NCBI GenBank assembly: GCA_013400115.1
Contig: VXBP01008596.1
Coordinates: 124,001 to 188,000, forward strand
Source of the DNA: Rhinopomastus cyanomelas
Taxonomy: Eukaryota; Chordata; Aves; Bucerotiformes; Rhinopomastidae
Length of the DNA: 64,000 bases
Direction of reading: 5' to 3'
Made by a program: the position numbers and the translations under genes. The notes below the pieces were generated by a model. It ran no database searches and had not been told where the DNA came from. It saw only the letters and a program-made list of their open reading frames with translations. Positions 52,701 through 60,371 of this stretch are shown here, in pieces (positions within the stretch are counted from its first letter, which is position 1; each line of letters begins with the position of its first letter).

Positions 52701-55700
52701 ATCCTGCTCTGGCAGGGCGATCGGACTAGATGATCTTTGGAGGTCCCTTCCAATTCATAATGCTCTGTGATTCTGTAACAGGGGATGAAGAAACAACACT
52801 GTTTCCACCCAGTGAGGAGTTACTGTAACAAAATCAAGTGGAAATGAAGTATACACCTCCTTAATTAGTGACAAATTTGAACACAGCAGATTGAACACAC
52901 TCAGTGACGATAAAGACTACTTTTAACCGAAAGCTCAAACATTAATATCCCAGCTTACTGTAAATGTATGAGTTTTATCAAATCCATATACGGTTTCCCA
53001 CATTACTCTTCCAGCAATTCTCAGCCCAAAAGCCAAGAATCAGAAGTGTATTTCTCAAAGCATAAACAGATATAAGCAGGTATTCAAAAGCCATTAAGAG
53101 CTTTCTACCATAGCCACATCACTACAGCGGTTTGTCTTCAGGACACCCTACACGGCTAAAACACATTCTGCTACAGACCTAAAAAAAAATAAATCAGTAA
53201 AATGAAACTTAGTCTTTTTAATTAGAGTAGGATACCTCTCTTGCAAAATATTTTTCTAAAAATTAATCTGTATTTAAAGGAGAAAGAATGTAAATGGAGA
53301 GTGGCAGGGAACATGAACGATAAGAAATGGTAAATACACAAAAGGAAATGTGGAACAGACTTGTCGAATGGGAAAATCTACTGAGATCTGATATAAATAG
53401 TTTTCTTTGTAACATTAACATGGAAAGTTATGGTCCTGAAATAAAAGCTAATTTTAGAAATCCTCTAAGGAATGAAAATGCACTGAAGAAAAAGACAAGG
53501 CTGTTTACTAGAAATCATTGTTAGTACCAGTCAGTACTTGAAAAATAATCCTTTGTTTTCATTGTTCCTGTCACCACAAAAATCGTTTACATCACCAACT
53601 CTCACAAAGAAGCCAAACAGACAAACAGCAATTAGGCTTAAAAAATGCAAAGATTAAGTGCTGCCCATCTACCACATCAGACAGTGTTTGCTACTCTGGT
53701 CCACTGCAACTGCTGAACAACTTCAGCAAGAAAGTTCTGGTGCAAGCTTTGAGGAAATGAGCCAGTAAAATTCTCTGACACACTATTTCCCACATTGCAT
53801 CCAACTATTAAATCAATCCGTTGATTAAGCTTCATAATTGAGATGACTGTATAATTCAGAAACAATATCTGTAGTGTTTTCAAACGCTGAACAAAACTTT
53901 TCCCATCCTACCTGGAAAGTGGTTAAGGCCATAGTATGTGATGTGAGTGTAACTTACATGAAGTATTCCTACATGTGTTACAGGTGGGAATTTAATACTA
54001 GCATGCTCACTACTAGGTGTAGTGTATTTTTTTACATTCTACTTTAACCTAAACATTGAAATTGATTAGCAACAATAATATCCTCCAACTTTTCACAACA
54101 AAAATGAGCAAGACTATCACAACAACTGTGATCATTAGCAATTCTTTCTGCATGGGAAGGGGGAAATTACTAAGAACAAGTTCCATAATAAGGAAGAATT
54201 GCTTTGTAAGGGACAGTCTCTAGAACAATCAGGAATGCAGTTTTCCTTGTGAGAGAAAATAAACCAGTGGCAGCTATACTGCCTCGAGAAACAAAACAGC
54301 TTGAAAGTCTCACTTAAATTTTAAGACTCGCAGCTTGCCTGTAAATTAAATTGGGTTCATTATGTAAAAGGCCATAACTTACAACCATACTGGACTTTTC
54401 TAGTATCAGTTGCTCAGTGTGCCTTGACAGTGACCTTAGTTTTGAAATCAGACTAAAACCGCTGGTTATGAAGCAATCACTTGTACCTTTACAGAACACA
54501 TCATCATATGTTTAAGAATGTTTGCACACATGCACGTCCACACCCCTCTTGAAGTAAGAGGGAGCATAAAAGAAGCCAGTTTTAAACATGAAAAGACTGA
54601 AGGACCAAATAAAGCAAACCACTGTGTTTTTCACACATGGCGTTCTTGTATTCACAGGATGGACTTAAAAGTGTAAACTCAAAAAAATAATCCTAACCCT
54701 GTTTTCTCCAAAGACCTAAGAGTCCTAAACCATGACCCAAAAACAGACTTACTGAGAAAAAGTTCAAGAGCACTGCAAGTAGGATTACAGCTTACCTTGC
54801 ACCAGAATTCAATTATTGTAATGGCTCTAACAACCAGCCAAACTACAACTACGAAACCTGTGGGATTCTACAGCAGCGAAGGAAACTTAAACTCAAAAGC
54901 TCCCTTTCAGCAGCAACTGTCCCAAAGCAGTTGTAGGCTTTAAGATGTAATTTTGTATGAGCTTGACTCAGGGATAATAAAACACAAAGCAAAATGAATC
55001 ATTTATCATAGGAAAATGTGTGCATTAAGTGAGAACATTGACAGCCAAAAGCATTCTCTATTTCAGATGATCATCCTCACTCATTCGCCTGAGCTTTAAA
55101 TCTGCCAAAGACATCTTTCTTCACACAGCAGTATCAAATGGCTAAAATAACCACCGTCCTCTTTGAGACACTATTTTAGTAATTTTGTTATCTTACCCAA
55201 AATACAGGTCATCTCCAATCAAGGCCAAAACTACTTTCCTTTATGAAAGTTAGCAGATGGGCCATTTGAAACAAAGTTGTACCATACTAAGACCCTCAGT
55301 TTGCAAGAAAACTCCTACAGCTTGGACTGTAAAGAAGTCATAGAAGGGTGCCACCCTTATATAAAAACGATAACTAGGTAACCTCAAAAATTCTCATCAG
55401 GAACATCAAAGCAAGGCATGTGCCTACAGGACTGAAGGTTGTATTAAAGGAGAGGCATGTAGCTCCAAAACTGCTGAGCTCTTAGTGTATGTGCATTGGA
55501 TAGAAGCACGTATTTAACAGAAAGTATGTAGAAAGTCATAATAAAACGTGCTGATTACTGTAATTATTAGCATACTTCTACCATAAGCAATGCAAATCAA
55601 CCTTGTAATGAAAGGAAATCCCTGCGGGCTTACCCTGGTGTTCCCTTTCGCCAGCATATCCTGGCCTTCATTTACAAGCAGCAAAGCATCTGCATTGAAG

Positions 55701-56514
55701 AACTGAGCTGAAGCCACAGCATGATTTTGCAAGAGAGGGTTCCTACTCCAATTAAAAAAACCTAAACTTCAGTATGACTTTAAGTCAGTAGTAAAATATA
55801 GTTTAGCCACATACAGCATCCTCGCAATAAATTCCTGTAACCATGTAACTACTATAAAACAAGTCTTAATTCAGAGCAGCGTGAAGGGAAGTTGCAAGTT
55901 ACTCGAGCATATGCCCTCTTCCCTCGACAAACTTGTTGAAGTCAGGATTTTCCTTTCCCCCCATGTTTTGCACCCCAAAAGCACCAAGCACAGTAGTTCC
56001 CCGGACCCTGCAGTACAACCACGCCAACAGCTGCGAGCCTCTGCTCCAACGTGCCTTGCTGCCCAGAAGAGCGACCCAGAAGCGAGCTCTGACAGCCACC
56101 ACGGAAACCTCCTACTCGGCGCATCGCTCCCACCCAGCAGCTCCGGGCACCGAAAGGTAGAAACACCCGCGCACACCCGAGAGAGCCCACAGAGAAAGAG
56201 GAACACCAGGCAATCCCCAGACACCGCCCCAGGGGACCAGGGCCCCACTTCCCGAGCGCAGCCGAAAGCTCTCACCTGGCAGGTAGTCAGCCTCGAACCG
56301 CCGCCGCGTCTCACCGATCAGCGAGGCCTTGTCCTGTCGCTGTGAGGGATAAACGAAAAACAGCATGGGAAGCATTAAAGGCAGGGAAAGGCCCGGGACA
56401 GACTCTAGTCTCTCACCTGCACGGTGGGACCCAGCCACCTCTCCGCTGCCCGGCTCGACACGGCGGGGAGCGCTGGCTACGGGGGCCCGGTGGGTCGGGA
56501 CTCACCTCAGCCAT
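25620..56514 (-). CDS. MOSPD2: MOSPD2, motile sperm domain-containing protein 2 (15 coding exons, complete)
   Basis: The coding sequence joins, in transcript order, 56514-56506, 56339-56276, 47357-47202, 46469-46383, 44412-44258, 40461-40401, 39237-39199, 38911-38787, 36985-36815, 34522-34410, 30860-30764, 29780-29684, 29062-28933, 26304-26202 and 25766-25620. This is 1554 nt, or 517 residues plus a stop; human MOSPD2 has 518. All introns are GT-AG and all phases agree. The protein has a CRAL-TRIO domain (about residues 80-238), an acidic low-complexity linker (about 240-310), an MSP domain (about 323-440), a short coiled stretch and a C-terminal transmembrane helix (about 493-512). In the family, MOSPD2 sits in the ER membrane and tethers other organelles by binding FFAT motifs through its MSP domain. 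The MSP residues matching human R404 and L406 are kept as R400 and L402 in DRFLIM. The start gives MAE, as in human. The gene is divergent from FANCB. Confidence 0.97.
26202..26304 (-). CDS. MOSPD2: MOSPD2 coding exon 14
   Basis: The end of the MSP region (LRCHVTESSKPSSLTLKENA) is followed by a polar stretch ending EDLHLQ. The acceptor is CCCCTTTCACAG and the donor GTAACA. It ends in phase 0 at residue 469. Confidence 0.96.
26657..26762 (-). mobile_element. CR1 3' end, in MOSPD2 intron 13
   Basis: From GATCGCAGAGTCGCAGAACA to CAAGTCACACAGGAACAT, oriented with MOSPD2 transcription. Confidence 0.92.
27768..28302 (-). mobile_element. CR1 LINE 3' region, first half of an interrupted copy
   Basis: It begins CGGAATCACAGAACTATCGA and runs through the 3' UTR into ORF2 (GACCCTGCACTTGGCCCCGT). 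The element resumes at 28435 after an opposite-strand CR1 segment. Confidence 0.92.
28303..28434 (+). mobile_element. Internal CR1 segment inserted in an opposite-strand CR1
   Basis: About 130 bp from GGTTCCACATCAACCTGAGA to CCCACTGGATAAGTTCCC. It lacks both the upstream ORF2 sequence and the CR1 3' tail, which is odd for target-primed insertion. Confidence 0.85.
28435..28700 (-). mobile_element. CR1 LINE ORF2 fragment, second half of an interrupted copy
   Basis: It resumes with TGGTGTAATCTGCAAATTTAC and runs to the end-of-RT region; the antisense frame reads TAGVQTVIVNGSESSW and VSQGSVMGPVLFNVF, like the CR1 reverse-transcriptase PQGSVLGPxLFxxF motif. Confidence 0.88.
28817..28866. repeat. 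Imperfect inverted repeat (hairpin) beside MOSPD2 exon 13
   Basis: The left arm GGACTTGTGTATCACAAC (28817-28834) pairs with the right arm ending CCAAGTCC (28842-28866), with a 7-base loop and a 7-base bulge. It lies 66-115 nt inside intron 13, past the exon 13 donor. Confidence 0.8.
28933..29062 (-). CDS. MOSPD2: MOSPD2 coding exon 13 (FFAT-binding part of MSP)
   Basis: This exon encodes QDRFLIMAAEMEQSSGAG, then TQFWKEVPRTKVMEH. R400 and L402 correspond to the human residues that contact FFAT peptides. Of two possible acceptors, the upstream one (ending GAGGGCAG after a T/C tract) keeps the same length as human around HGG...QDRF; the inner TTTTGCAG site would delete three residues. The donor is GTGAGC. 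Confidence 0.93.
29684..29780 (-). CDS. MOSPD2: MOSPD2 coding exon 12 (MSP domain)
   Basis: It encodes VRTTAPEKYRVKPSNSSCEP, then GTSLDIIVSLHG, almost identical to human. The KT/RTTAPxxYxVxPxxG pattern is the MSP/VAP signature. The acceptor is CTTGGCTCTAG and the donor GTAAGT. Confidence 0.97.
30085..30370 (+). mobile_element. CR1 LINE 3' region, in MOSPD2 intron 11
   Basis: A diverged copy from about CATATCAACAAGGAATGGAC to ATTCTATAATTCTATG, antisense to MOSPD2. Confidence 0.88.
30764..30860 (-). CDS. MOSPD2: MOSPD2 coding exon 11 (MSP domain)
   Basis: This exon encodes PADELYFGSKESGEKKCLIV, then LTNVTKNIVAFK, the second and third strands of the MSP fold with the family's LTN...AFK pattern. 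It is bounded by TTCTTGTTAG and GTAAGT. Confidence 0.96.
33016..33077. repeat. Two 27-bp direct repeats, each with a heat-shock-element-like core
   Basis: Units at 33016-33042 and 33051-33077 (35-bp spacing) differ by one base. Each contains GTTCTAGAAACTTCT, which fits three alternating nGAAn/nTTCn modules. Position is MOSPD2 intron 10. Confidence 0.85.
33221..33252. repeat. 32-bp perfect AT-rich palindrome
   Basis: The half-site TAATACATTTAAATTG is followed directly by its exact reverse complement, with no spacer. It lies in MOSPD2 intron 10, 144 bp past the direct repeats. Confidence 0.95.
33275..33420 (+). repeat. T/G-rich low-complexity stretch
   Basis: About 145 bp with very few A or C on the plus strand, built of GTTTTTGT- and TTTGGGGT-like words. 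It starts just 25 bp after the palindrome. In the MOSPD2 transcript it would be C/A-rich. Confidence 0.7.
34410..34522 (-). CDS. MOSPD2: MOSPD2 coding exon 10 (linker to MSP domain)
   Basis: A charged linker leads into FKGPLLHIS, the first strand of the MSP domain, identical in human MOSPD2. The acceptor is TTTTTACTCAG and the donor GTAATA. It ends in phase 2 after residue 326. Confidence 0.94.
35337..35360. repeat. AT-rich (ATTTAAAT)n stretch
   Basis: A self-complementary run of AATATTTAAATATTTAAATAT words in MOSPD2 intron 9. Confidence 0.7.
36815..36985 (-). CDS. MOSPD2: MOSPD2 coding exon 9 (acidic linker)
   Basis: It encodes DSFKYSYPPLVDDDFQTPLC, then an acidic, Glu/Asp-rich linker that starts ENGPITSEDE as in human. 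The linker is clearly less conserved than the domains on either side. It is bounded by CCTATTTTAG and GTATCT, a slightly weak donor. The phase is 0 at both ends. Confidence 0.94.
38787..38911 (-). CDS. MOSPD2: MOSPD2 coding exon 8 (end of CRAL-TRIO)
   Basis: This exon encodes AAFKIVKGWLGPEAISMLKF and ends with the EYLPPHMGGT motif that closes CRAL-TRIO domains. The acceptor is a T/A-rich tract ending AAAAG; the donor is GTGAGT. It ends in phase 0 at residue 232. Confidence 0.97.
39199..39237 (-). CDS. MOSPD2: MOSPD2 coding exon 7 (39-nt microexon)
   Basis: This very short exon encodes KIVIFEMPWIMN (human KIVIFDMPWLMN). The acceptor is TGTCTTTTCAG and the donor is GTGAGT. It would be missed by ORF-length filters, but it is needed to join exons 6 and 8 in phase. 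Confidence 0.95.
40401..40461 (-). CDS. MOSPD2: MOSPD2 coding exon 6
   Basis: These 61 nt encode DLDFVRFIVSCFTDYYPNFL (human DMDFVRFIINCFKVYYPKYL). The acceptor is CTTTTATTTTAG and the donor is GTAAGT. It continues the CRAL-TRIO fold. Confidence 0.96.
41950..42102 (+). mobile_element. CR1 3' end, in MOSPD2 intron 5
   Basis: From CCATCCCTGGATGTGTTTAA to AGAGTGATTCTGTGATT, an older diverged subfamily. Confidence 0.85.
43891..43936 (-). mobile_element. CR1 3' tail, in MOSPD2 intron 5
   Basis: Only ATCATAGAATCATTAGGGAT and about 25 bp more remain. Confidence 0.75.
44258..44412 (-). CDS. MOSPD2: MOSPD2 coding exon 5 (CRAL-TRIO core)
   Basis: This exon encodes the start of the CRAL-TRIO core: KKKLVAFWLEHYSKRENGKP, then LTVVFDMSETGISNI. 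It is bounded by acceptor TTCTCTCAAG and donor GTAAGT and ends in phase 0 at residue 157. It is one of the most conserved parts of the protein. Confidence 0.97.
45562..45620 (-). mobile_element. CR1 3' tail, in MOSPD2 intron 4
   Basis: GAATCACAGAATCATCTTGG, then GAAAGGACCTCTAGGGTCAT. Confidence 0.8.
46300..46356 (+). mobile_element. CR1 3' tail, in MOSPD2 intron 4
   Basis: GACGGACTAGATGATCTTTC through AATGATTCTATGATT. It ends only 27 bp from the exon 4 donor, on the antisense strand. Confidence 0.85.
46383..46469 (-). CDS. MOSPD2: MOSPD2 coding exon 4
   Basis: The acceptor TGCCTTTGCAG and donor GTAAGT bound 87 nt encoding LHGYDKEG-type CRAL-TRIO sequence (FLHGYDKEGYKL; human YLHGYDKEGNKL). 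Phase 1 is kept at both ends. Confidence 0.95.
47202..47357 (-). CDS. MOSPD2: MOSPD2 coding exon 3 (CRAL-TRIO N-lobe)
   Basis: It follows the acceptor TTTGCTAG and ends at donor GTAAGC. It encodes DKSDKYDSRDVERLQQDD, then WRHDVVDDTLKMIDESFQWR, nearly identical to human MOSPD2. This is the helical N-terminal lobe that precedes the CRAL-TRIO lipid pocket. An 8.9-kb intron separates it from exon 2. Confidence 0.97.
48930..49042 (+). mobile_element. CR1 3' end, in MOSPD2 intron 2
   Basis: From GGACTGGGCAACCTGGTTTA to TTCCATGATTCTATGATTTT, a distinct subfamily whose 3' UTR carries GGTCTAGTGG-like sequence. Confidence 0.85.
49464..49724 (-). mobile_element. CR1 LINE 3' end, first part of an interrupted copy
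   Basis: An older subfamily starting AGAATCATAGGAACATTAAG, with GACCATGTTTTCAAGTGCCAC. It is interrupted by the chimeric element and resumes near 49975. Confidence 0.85.
49727..49818 (-). mobile_element. CR1 3' end, part of the chimeric element
   Basis: From AGAATCATAGAATCATTATG to CTAGACCAAGTCAT. Read in its own direction, it is the downstream half of the same chimera as at 21256-21352. Confidence 0.9.
49819..49970 (-). mobile_element. CR1 with CTGACTGACTG end, upstream half of the chimeric element
   Basis: ACAGTCAGTCAGGGTTAGAA through CCAAGGATGAGGTCTCCAC. It matches the reverse complement of about 21120-21255 very closely and shares its junction. Confidence 0.9.
49975..50400 (-). mobile_element. 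CR1 LINE, second part of the interrupted copy
   Basis: It resumes TTTCAGGTAGCTGGAAAGAG and runs through the end of ORF2 (minus-strand frame with REVIMPLYLALVRPHLKRCV, the C-terminal CR1 reverse-transcriptase signature). Confidence 0.88.
50401..56275. other. MOSPD2 intron 2, 5' part
   Basis: Mostly unique AT-rich sequence with one CR1 end (52672-52780). A possible cryptic exon on the minus strand near 55634-55720 is discussed as a finding. No other gene is seen. Confidence 0.45.
52672..52780 (+). mobile_element. CR1 3' end, in MOSPD2 intron 2
   Basis: From GTGTTCCTGTGTGACTTGGT to TGCTCTGTGATTCTGTAA. Confidence 0.92.
56276..56339 (-). CDS. MOSPD2: MOSPD2 coding exon 2
   Basis: The acceptor CCCTCACAG precedes the exon and the donor GTGAGA follows it. 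It encodes residues 4-24 plus one base, including the conserved GETRRRFEADY segment (human SETRRRFEAEY). The RQDKAS stretch before it is two residues shorter than the human counterpart. It ends in phase 1, completed by exon 3. Confidence 0.93.
56506..56514 (-). CDS. MOSPD2: MOSPD2 coding exon 1 (MAE)
   Basis: Only three codons, ATG GCT GAG, precede a consensus GTGAGT donor. The first three residues match human MOSPD2 (MAE). The exon sits inside the CpG-rich promoter block, and intron 1 is only 166 nt (56340-56505). The upstream 5' UTR extends toward larger coordinates, but its end cannot be read from sequence. Confidence 0.9.
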
Positions 56515-56820
56515 GGCCCACACAAGCCGCCGCTCCAGCAGCGCGCGGCAACCGGGCCACCCGTGCCAGGGGCACAGAGAAATTGGGAAGGAGGCGGCGC
56601 GTGACCCCGGCGCGGGGCGGGGCGCGAGGCGCGGGGGTGGGGCCTGACTGCGCTCATCGGTCAGCGGCGGCCAATCAACCATAGGCCTTGCCCCCTGCCC
56701 GGTGCTCGGCCCTTGGCTCCGCCCCTTCTCCTGGCACCCCCCCCCCATGCCCCCCTCGCCCCCGCTTCCTCTCCCGTGGTGCTCCTCGGCGCGCGCGGTT
56801 CGGAGCGGGCCCGCGGTTCT

Positions 56821-56882
56821 CCCGCTTTCTTTGCTCCCGTCTTCCCGGACCTGCCTGATCCGGGTGAGGCCTTGAGACCCGG
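56821..56882 (+). other. FANCB: Candidate non-coding first exon of FANCB (3' end)
   Basis: The coding exon at 57658 needs an upstream donor. Two good donors lie in the promoter block: GTGAGG at 56864 and GTAAGG at 56883. Either could end an untranslated first exon. The 5' limit given is arbitrary, because the transcription start is unknown. Confidence 0.35.
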
Positions 56883-57657
56883 GTAAGGCCTGGCTGGCAG
56901 AGACCTGCGCAGTCATTCCCGTGGAGCGGGACGGGGAGCCTGGTAATGGTTTACAGCGGTTTTCGGGAGTGGAGGCTGGGCACGGGTTCCGCCGCCGCCT
57001 CAGCCCTTGGAACGCGGCCTTAGGAGCTGCTGGGTGCGGAGAAGGGGGTGGTGAGGCCCGCTCGAGGTGGCGAGTGGCTCCTTGGTTGCTTCCGCAGCCA
57101 GCTACGTAGCCTGAAAGCTAAATGAAAGGGTTGTGGTTCACCCGGGCTTTGTAGGGTGGTGGGGAAGAACCTTTTTGGCGGCAAAATTACTGAACTCTTC
57201 CTCAGAAAATTTATTGCTTCTGAAGAGGTTTTATAGTTTCAACTAAAAATGTTTTCTATTAGTAAGGCCTACACTAGAGTGAAGGCTCTTAAACGTGAGA
57301 ATTCGAAGTACCCTTGCTCTCCAGCCTATTCAGCGTTTGTGGAGTTGACTCCTTCATTGCAATCGTTCAAACACTGTGTGCGTGTATTTTGGGTTGGTTT
57401 CTTTACGTTTCTGTTATGCTGTTGATGAGCAGCAAAGTCATGCTTAGTGAATAAATGTTATAACATACTTCTGAGATGCTTCTGTAATGTAAATCTCTCG
57501 GTACTAAATTACTTAATTTTAATCTCTGAGGTAAAAACACATAGTGCCCTCATACTCAAATGACCCTATGTCAATCCTTTGCAATGTTTATTTTTTTAAA
57601 GAGAATTTCATCTAGTCCCAGAACTGTTTAATTTGTTTTGACTACTCATTTTTGTAG

Positions 57658-57763
57658 ATGGAAAACGTCCAGATACATTAAAAATTTCTTCAGAGAAAGA
57701 ACTCTCGCTACAATGGAGACATGCATAGTTTTCTCCTCAAAGAATATACGTAACGATAGATAA
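57658..57763 (+). promoter_or_regulatory. FANCB: Three short upstream ORFs in the FANCB leader
   Basis: Upstream ATGs open short frames at 57658-57681 (7 codons), 57713-57763 (16 codons) and 57721-57753 (10 codons). The second ends two bases before the FANCB ATG at 57766. Such an arrangement usually lowers main-frame translation, so these may limit FANCB output if this leader is used. Confidence 0.5.
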
Positions 57764-58698
57764 AGATGCTTATGGGTGACCAAGAACAATTCTTGTCCTA
57801 CAATGGTGAAGTCCTTGTATTCCATCTGTCAAAAACAAAACATGTGGAGGGAGCAGCTGATAAAACAACAGACTTGTGTGTCAGAAGAATGGTGTTCAAC
57901 AGAGACACTAATCTGTTTGTTCAGAAGTCTTCTGGAGTATTCAGCATGTATGGCAGTCACTTGAAAAATGAAATACTTTGTTGTAGCTGCACAACGGATT
58001 CCAGAACAGGGATTATGCTTCCCTGTGTTTTGATGAAAAAGAGAAAACGGAACAATGTTGTCAAGTACCTTGTATTGTTACTTCACAGCTCAAATCAATT
58101 TGAGCAGGCCTTTAATTTCAAATTGGATTATGAGCTGAAAGAAGACATCACGTTGTTTACTGGCCCTTCAGTCTTGTGGAGGCATGCCAACAAGTTGTTC
58201 TACATCTCTTCTGATGCCAGTACTATTGTAACTGCTCCAGTTCAGCTTTCTTCTGTTGTGTGGACAGGTGAAATTGTGAATGAAGGCACGGTTGTGTTAG
58301 GGATAAGACCTGCTAGCCTGCCAGAGAATAAAGATGACGAGTTTTCCTCATCAGACAGAGCTGTCTGGGGTAGCAAGTTCTTTGGATATGCAGTTGAAAC
58401 TGAAAAAATGCTGACTGGCACATGCTTTATGCCTCATGCTTACAGCAGTGTGGTATCTTCTGTCTACGTTTGCAAGAGCGAAATGCTGAGAAAACAGCTC
58501 CGCATATCACTTGTTGCTGTAACTCACAAGAATCAGCTTGTTTGGTTCCAAGATGGTCTTCCTAAAGGTGTTTGTGAGCTTCCTTACGAGAAACCATGTT
58601 CAGTAAAAACAGCCCTAACCCGTCACAATGATTTGCTGTTTATTGTATCTTTTGCCTCCGGAAATACCTGTGTTATACAAAGGAGAGACAGCTTACAG
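57658..58698 (+). CDS. FANCB: FANCB first coding exon (coding part 57766-58698)
   Basis: The exon starts after the acceptor ATTTTTGTAG. Its first in-frame ATG is at 57766, with an in-frame stop at 57757-57759 just upstream; a second ATG follows at 57772. It encodes 311 residues, starting MLMGDQEQFLSYNGEVLVF, and ends at DSLQ before the donor GTACTT. Matches to human FANCB include YNGEVLVF, VRRMVF, VLWRH, AYSSVV and QLRISL. FANCB is the subunit that, with FANCL and FAAP100, forms the catalytic module of the Fanconi anaemia core complex, which monoubiquitinates FANCD2-FANCI at DNA crosslinks. This region is the N-terminal beta-propeller. Reading past the donor gives VLVT and a stop, so the splice is required. 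Confidence 0.95.
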
Positions 58699-60278
58699 GT
58701 ACTTGTGACTTGAAACATCTCTTTTTAGCTACTGTATCGTGTTCTATATACATATATCTTCTTTTTGTGAGTTTCTACAGCTGAAAAGCTGCTTGTTTCA
58801 GTTCTGTAGATTTTTGGTTTTGTAGTTGTTGCTTGTATTAACCTAAAGTATGAGGTTGTTTTGCTTTCTTATAAATCTGGTAATAAATGCATGATAAATT
58901 TTATTAATTTACTAACAGCACATACTGAGACACAGCATCTGTTGATGACTGAAAATTTCATAGTATGTGAACTTGAGGTTTTTAGATAGTAATGCATTTG
59001 CCTACATAATTTGTGGTACAGTGAAGTGATATCATTGAAAGTATAAATTCTCCTTGGAATTTAAAAGCCTTTGGAATCTCAGTTCATATTAAGAAAAAGT
59101 ATTGTTTCCCTAAATGTCAAAAAGAGGCCTTGCTTTTCTTTCCTAAAGTCAGGAGAGACAAAGTAAACTTCTAGAGTTTACTGCTCTGTCAAGGAGTCTT
59201 ACGTAAGTTGTGATATAAAAACTTATTTCATTGTCAGCATTAGCTTACAAGTGTATCTTTACCTCTGAAATGTATTTAAGAGTGCAGCACAACAAATGCC
59301 TGAGTGTATTCTGAGTATCAAAGATGTGATGTCTGTAACTGCTCTGCATGTACTGCTGGTTTTAAATGTTACAGCATTCAGCTATCCATCTGTTTGAGTA
59401 CAATGAAAAGTTGCCATCTTCTCTCCCACCAGTATTTTGGGAAGTAGTCTTTAAAGAGAAATGGCTAATTCTTTCCCAGAGATGCATAGACTTTAAATGA
59501 TGGAGTAAGAGAGAAACTTATTCAAATATTCCAAACACTGCCTCTGATAGAAAACTTCATCCAAATGAAATATCAGATATGAGATTTATTGATATATGTG
59601 TGTTTTTAAATCTCTCCTACTGTAGGTGGTTTCCAAATGGGAGAAAGTTAAGTCTGTTCTAGCAGATGATTTTGTTTGCTCTGGAAGTGAGCAACTGTTA
59701 CTGCTTTTTAAGAATGACTCTGATACAGACGTGTTGAGTACATTCAAAATAACAGATCTTGGAATGGTCAACTATGAAGTAAGTTCATCTTGCCTTTTCT
59801 CAGTTACTCAGTTTGTGCTTACTAAATTAAGAAATTATTACAGTATTGCTGCAAAGTTAAATTGGACGTCTGCTGTGAAATGCCCTGAAGTTTGGGTACA
59901 ACATTCCCCACTGTAACCTTAAATTATCTGAAGAGGTTATTCTACGCTCAACATTCTTTTGGGAAATGAAAACAATGTGGTTGAAAAGGCATCACATATG
60001 TAACAAGTTTGCTACAATGCTTACCTTTTGGCTAAGAACTCTTAATTAAGGCAATAGTGCACATTGATTATCTTCTCATAATTGGGTCTTTCTGTAATCT
60101 ACTAGCAATCCCTAATTGCTTTCAGAAGATAAAATTTTACTTTTAAAATGCAGACTATAATTCTTATGGTTTTCTGTATTTTCCCCCAAGTTTTTATGAT
60201 ACTGTGTATTAGCCTATAGCTTGCTTTCAGCTTATTAGTTAATTCAGGGTTTCATTTTGGGTTTGTTTTTTTTTTTAG
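58699..60278 (+). other. FANCB: FANCB introns between the listed exons
   Basis: Introns 58699-59625 and 59779-60278 hold no repeat or additional exon that I recognise. Confidence 0.6.
59626..59778 (+). CDS. FANCB: FANCB coding exon (residues 312-362)
   Basis: The acceptor CTCCTACTGTAG and the donor GTAAGT bound 51 in-phase codons. They encode SKWEKVKSVLADDFVCSGSE, then QLLLLFKND and TFKITDLGMVNYE, aligning with human [20 protein letters not shown] and FKITDLGKINY. Phase 0 at both ends joins cleanly to the previous exon. Confidence 0.94.
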
Positions 60279-60371
60279 AGTGATGTTAGCTGTAAACACG
60301 ATGTTCCTGCTGCAAAAGAATTGCAAGAGAATGGTTTGCTTACTGTCAAAGCCCTTGAAACAAGATTACAG
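60279..60371 (+). CDS. FANCB: FANCB coding exon (residues 363-393)
   Basis: These 31 codons begin SDVSCKHDVP and end TVKALETRLQ, between a long T-tract acceptor ending TTTTTTAG and the donor GTTTGT. They match human FANCB around the P-LETGLK segment, though similarity is modest. I found no further FANCB exon before the right edge, so at least half of the protein lies outside. Confidence 0.85.

Larger units (their letters stand above)
56030..57110. promoter_or_regulatory. CpG-rich bidirectional promoter of MOSPD2 and FANCB
   Basis: GC content and CpG density rise sharply here compared with the AT-rich flanks. The two start codons are 1252 bp apart and divergent. A CCAAT box lies at 56671-56675, GC boxes at 56614-56622 and 56719-56725, and a run of ten C at 56737-56746. 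I see no TATA box at a likely position. Human MOSPD2 and FANCB are also divergent neighbours, which supports a shared promoter; transcription starts are not visible. Confidence 0.75.

Noticed and set aside
55871..56916. Several frames of 80-167 codons on both strands
   Set aside because: They are shadows of the CpG-rich promoter. Only the short MOSPD2 exons 1 and 2 fit splice sites and homology.
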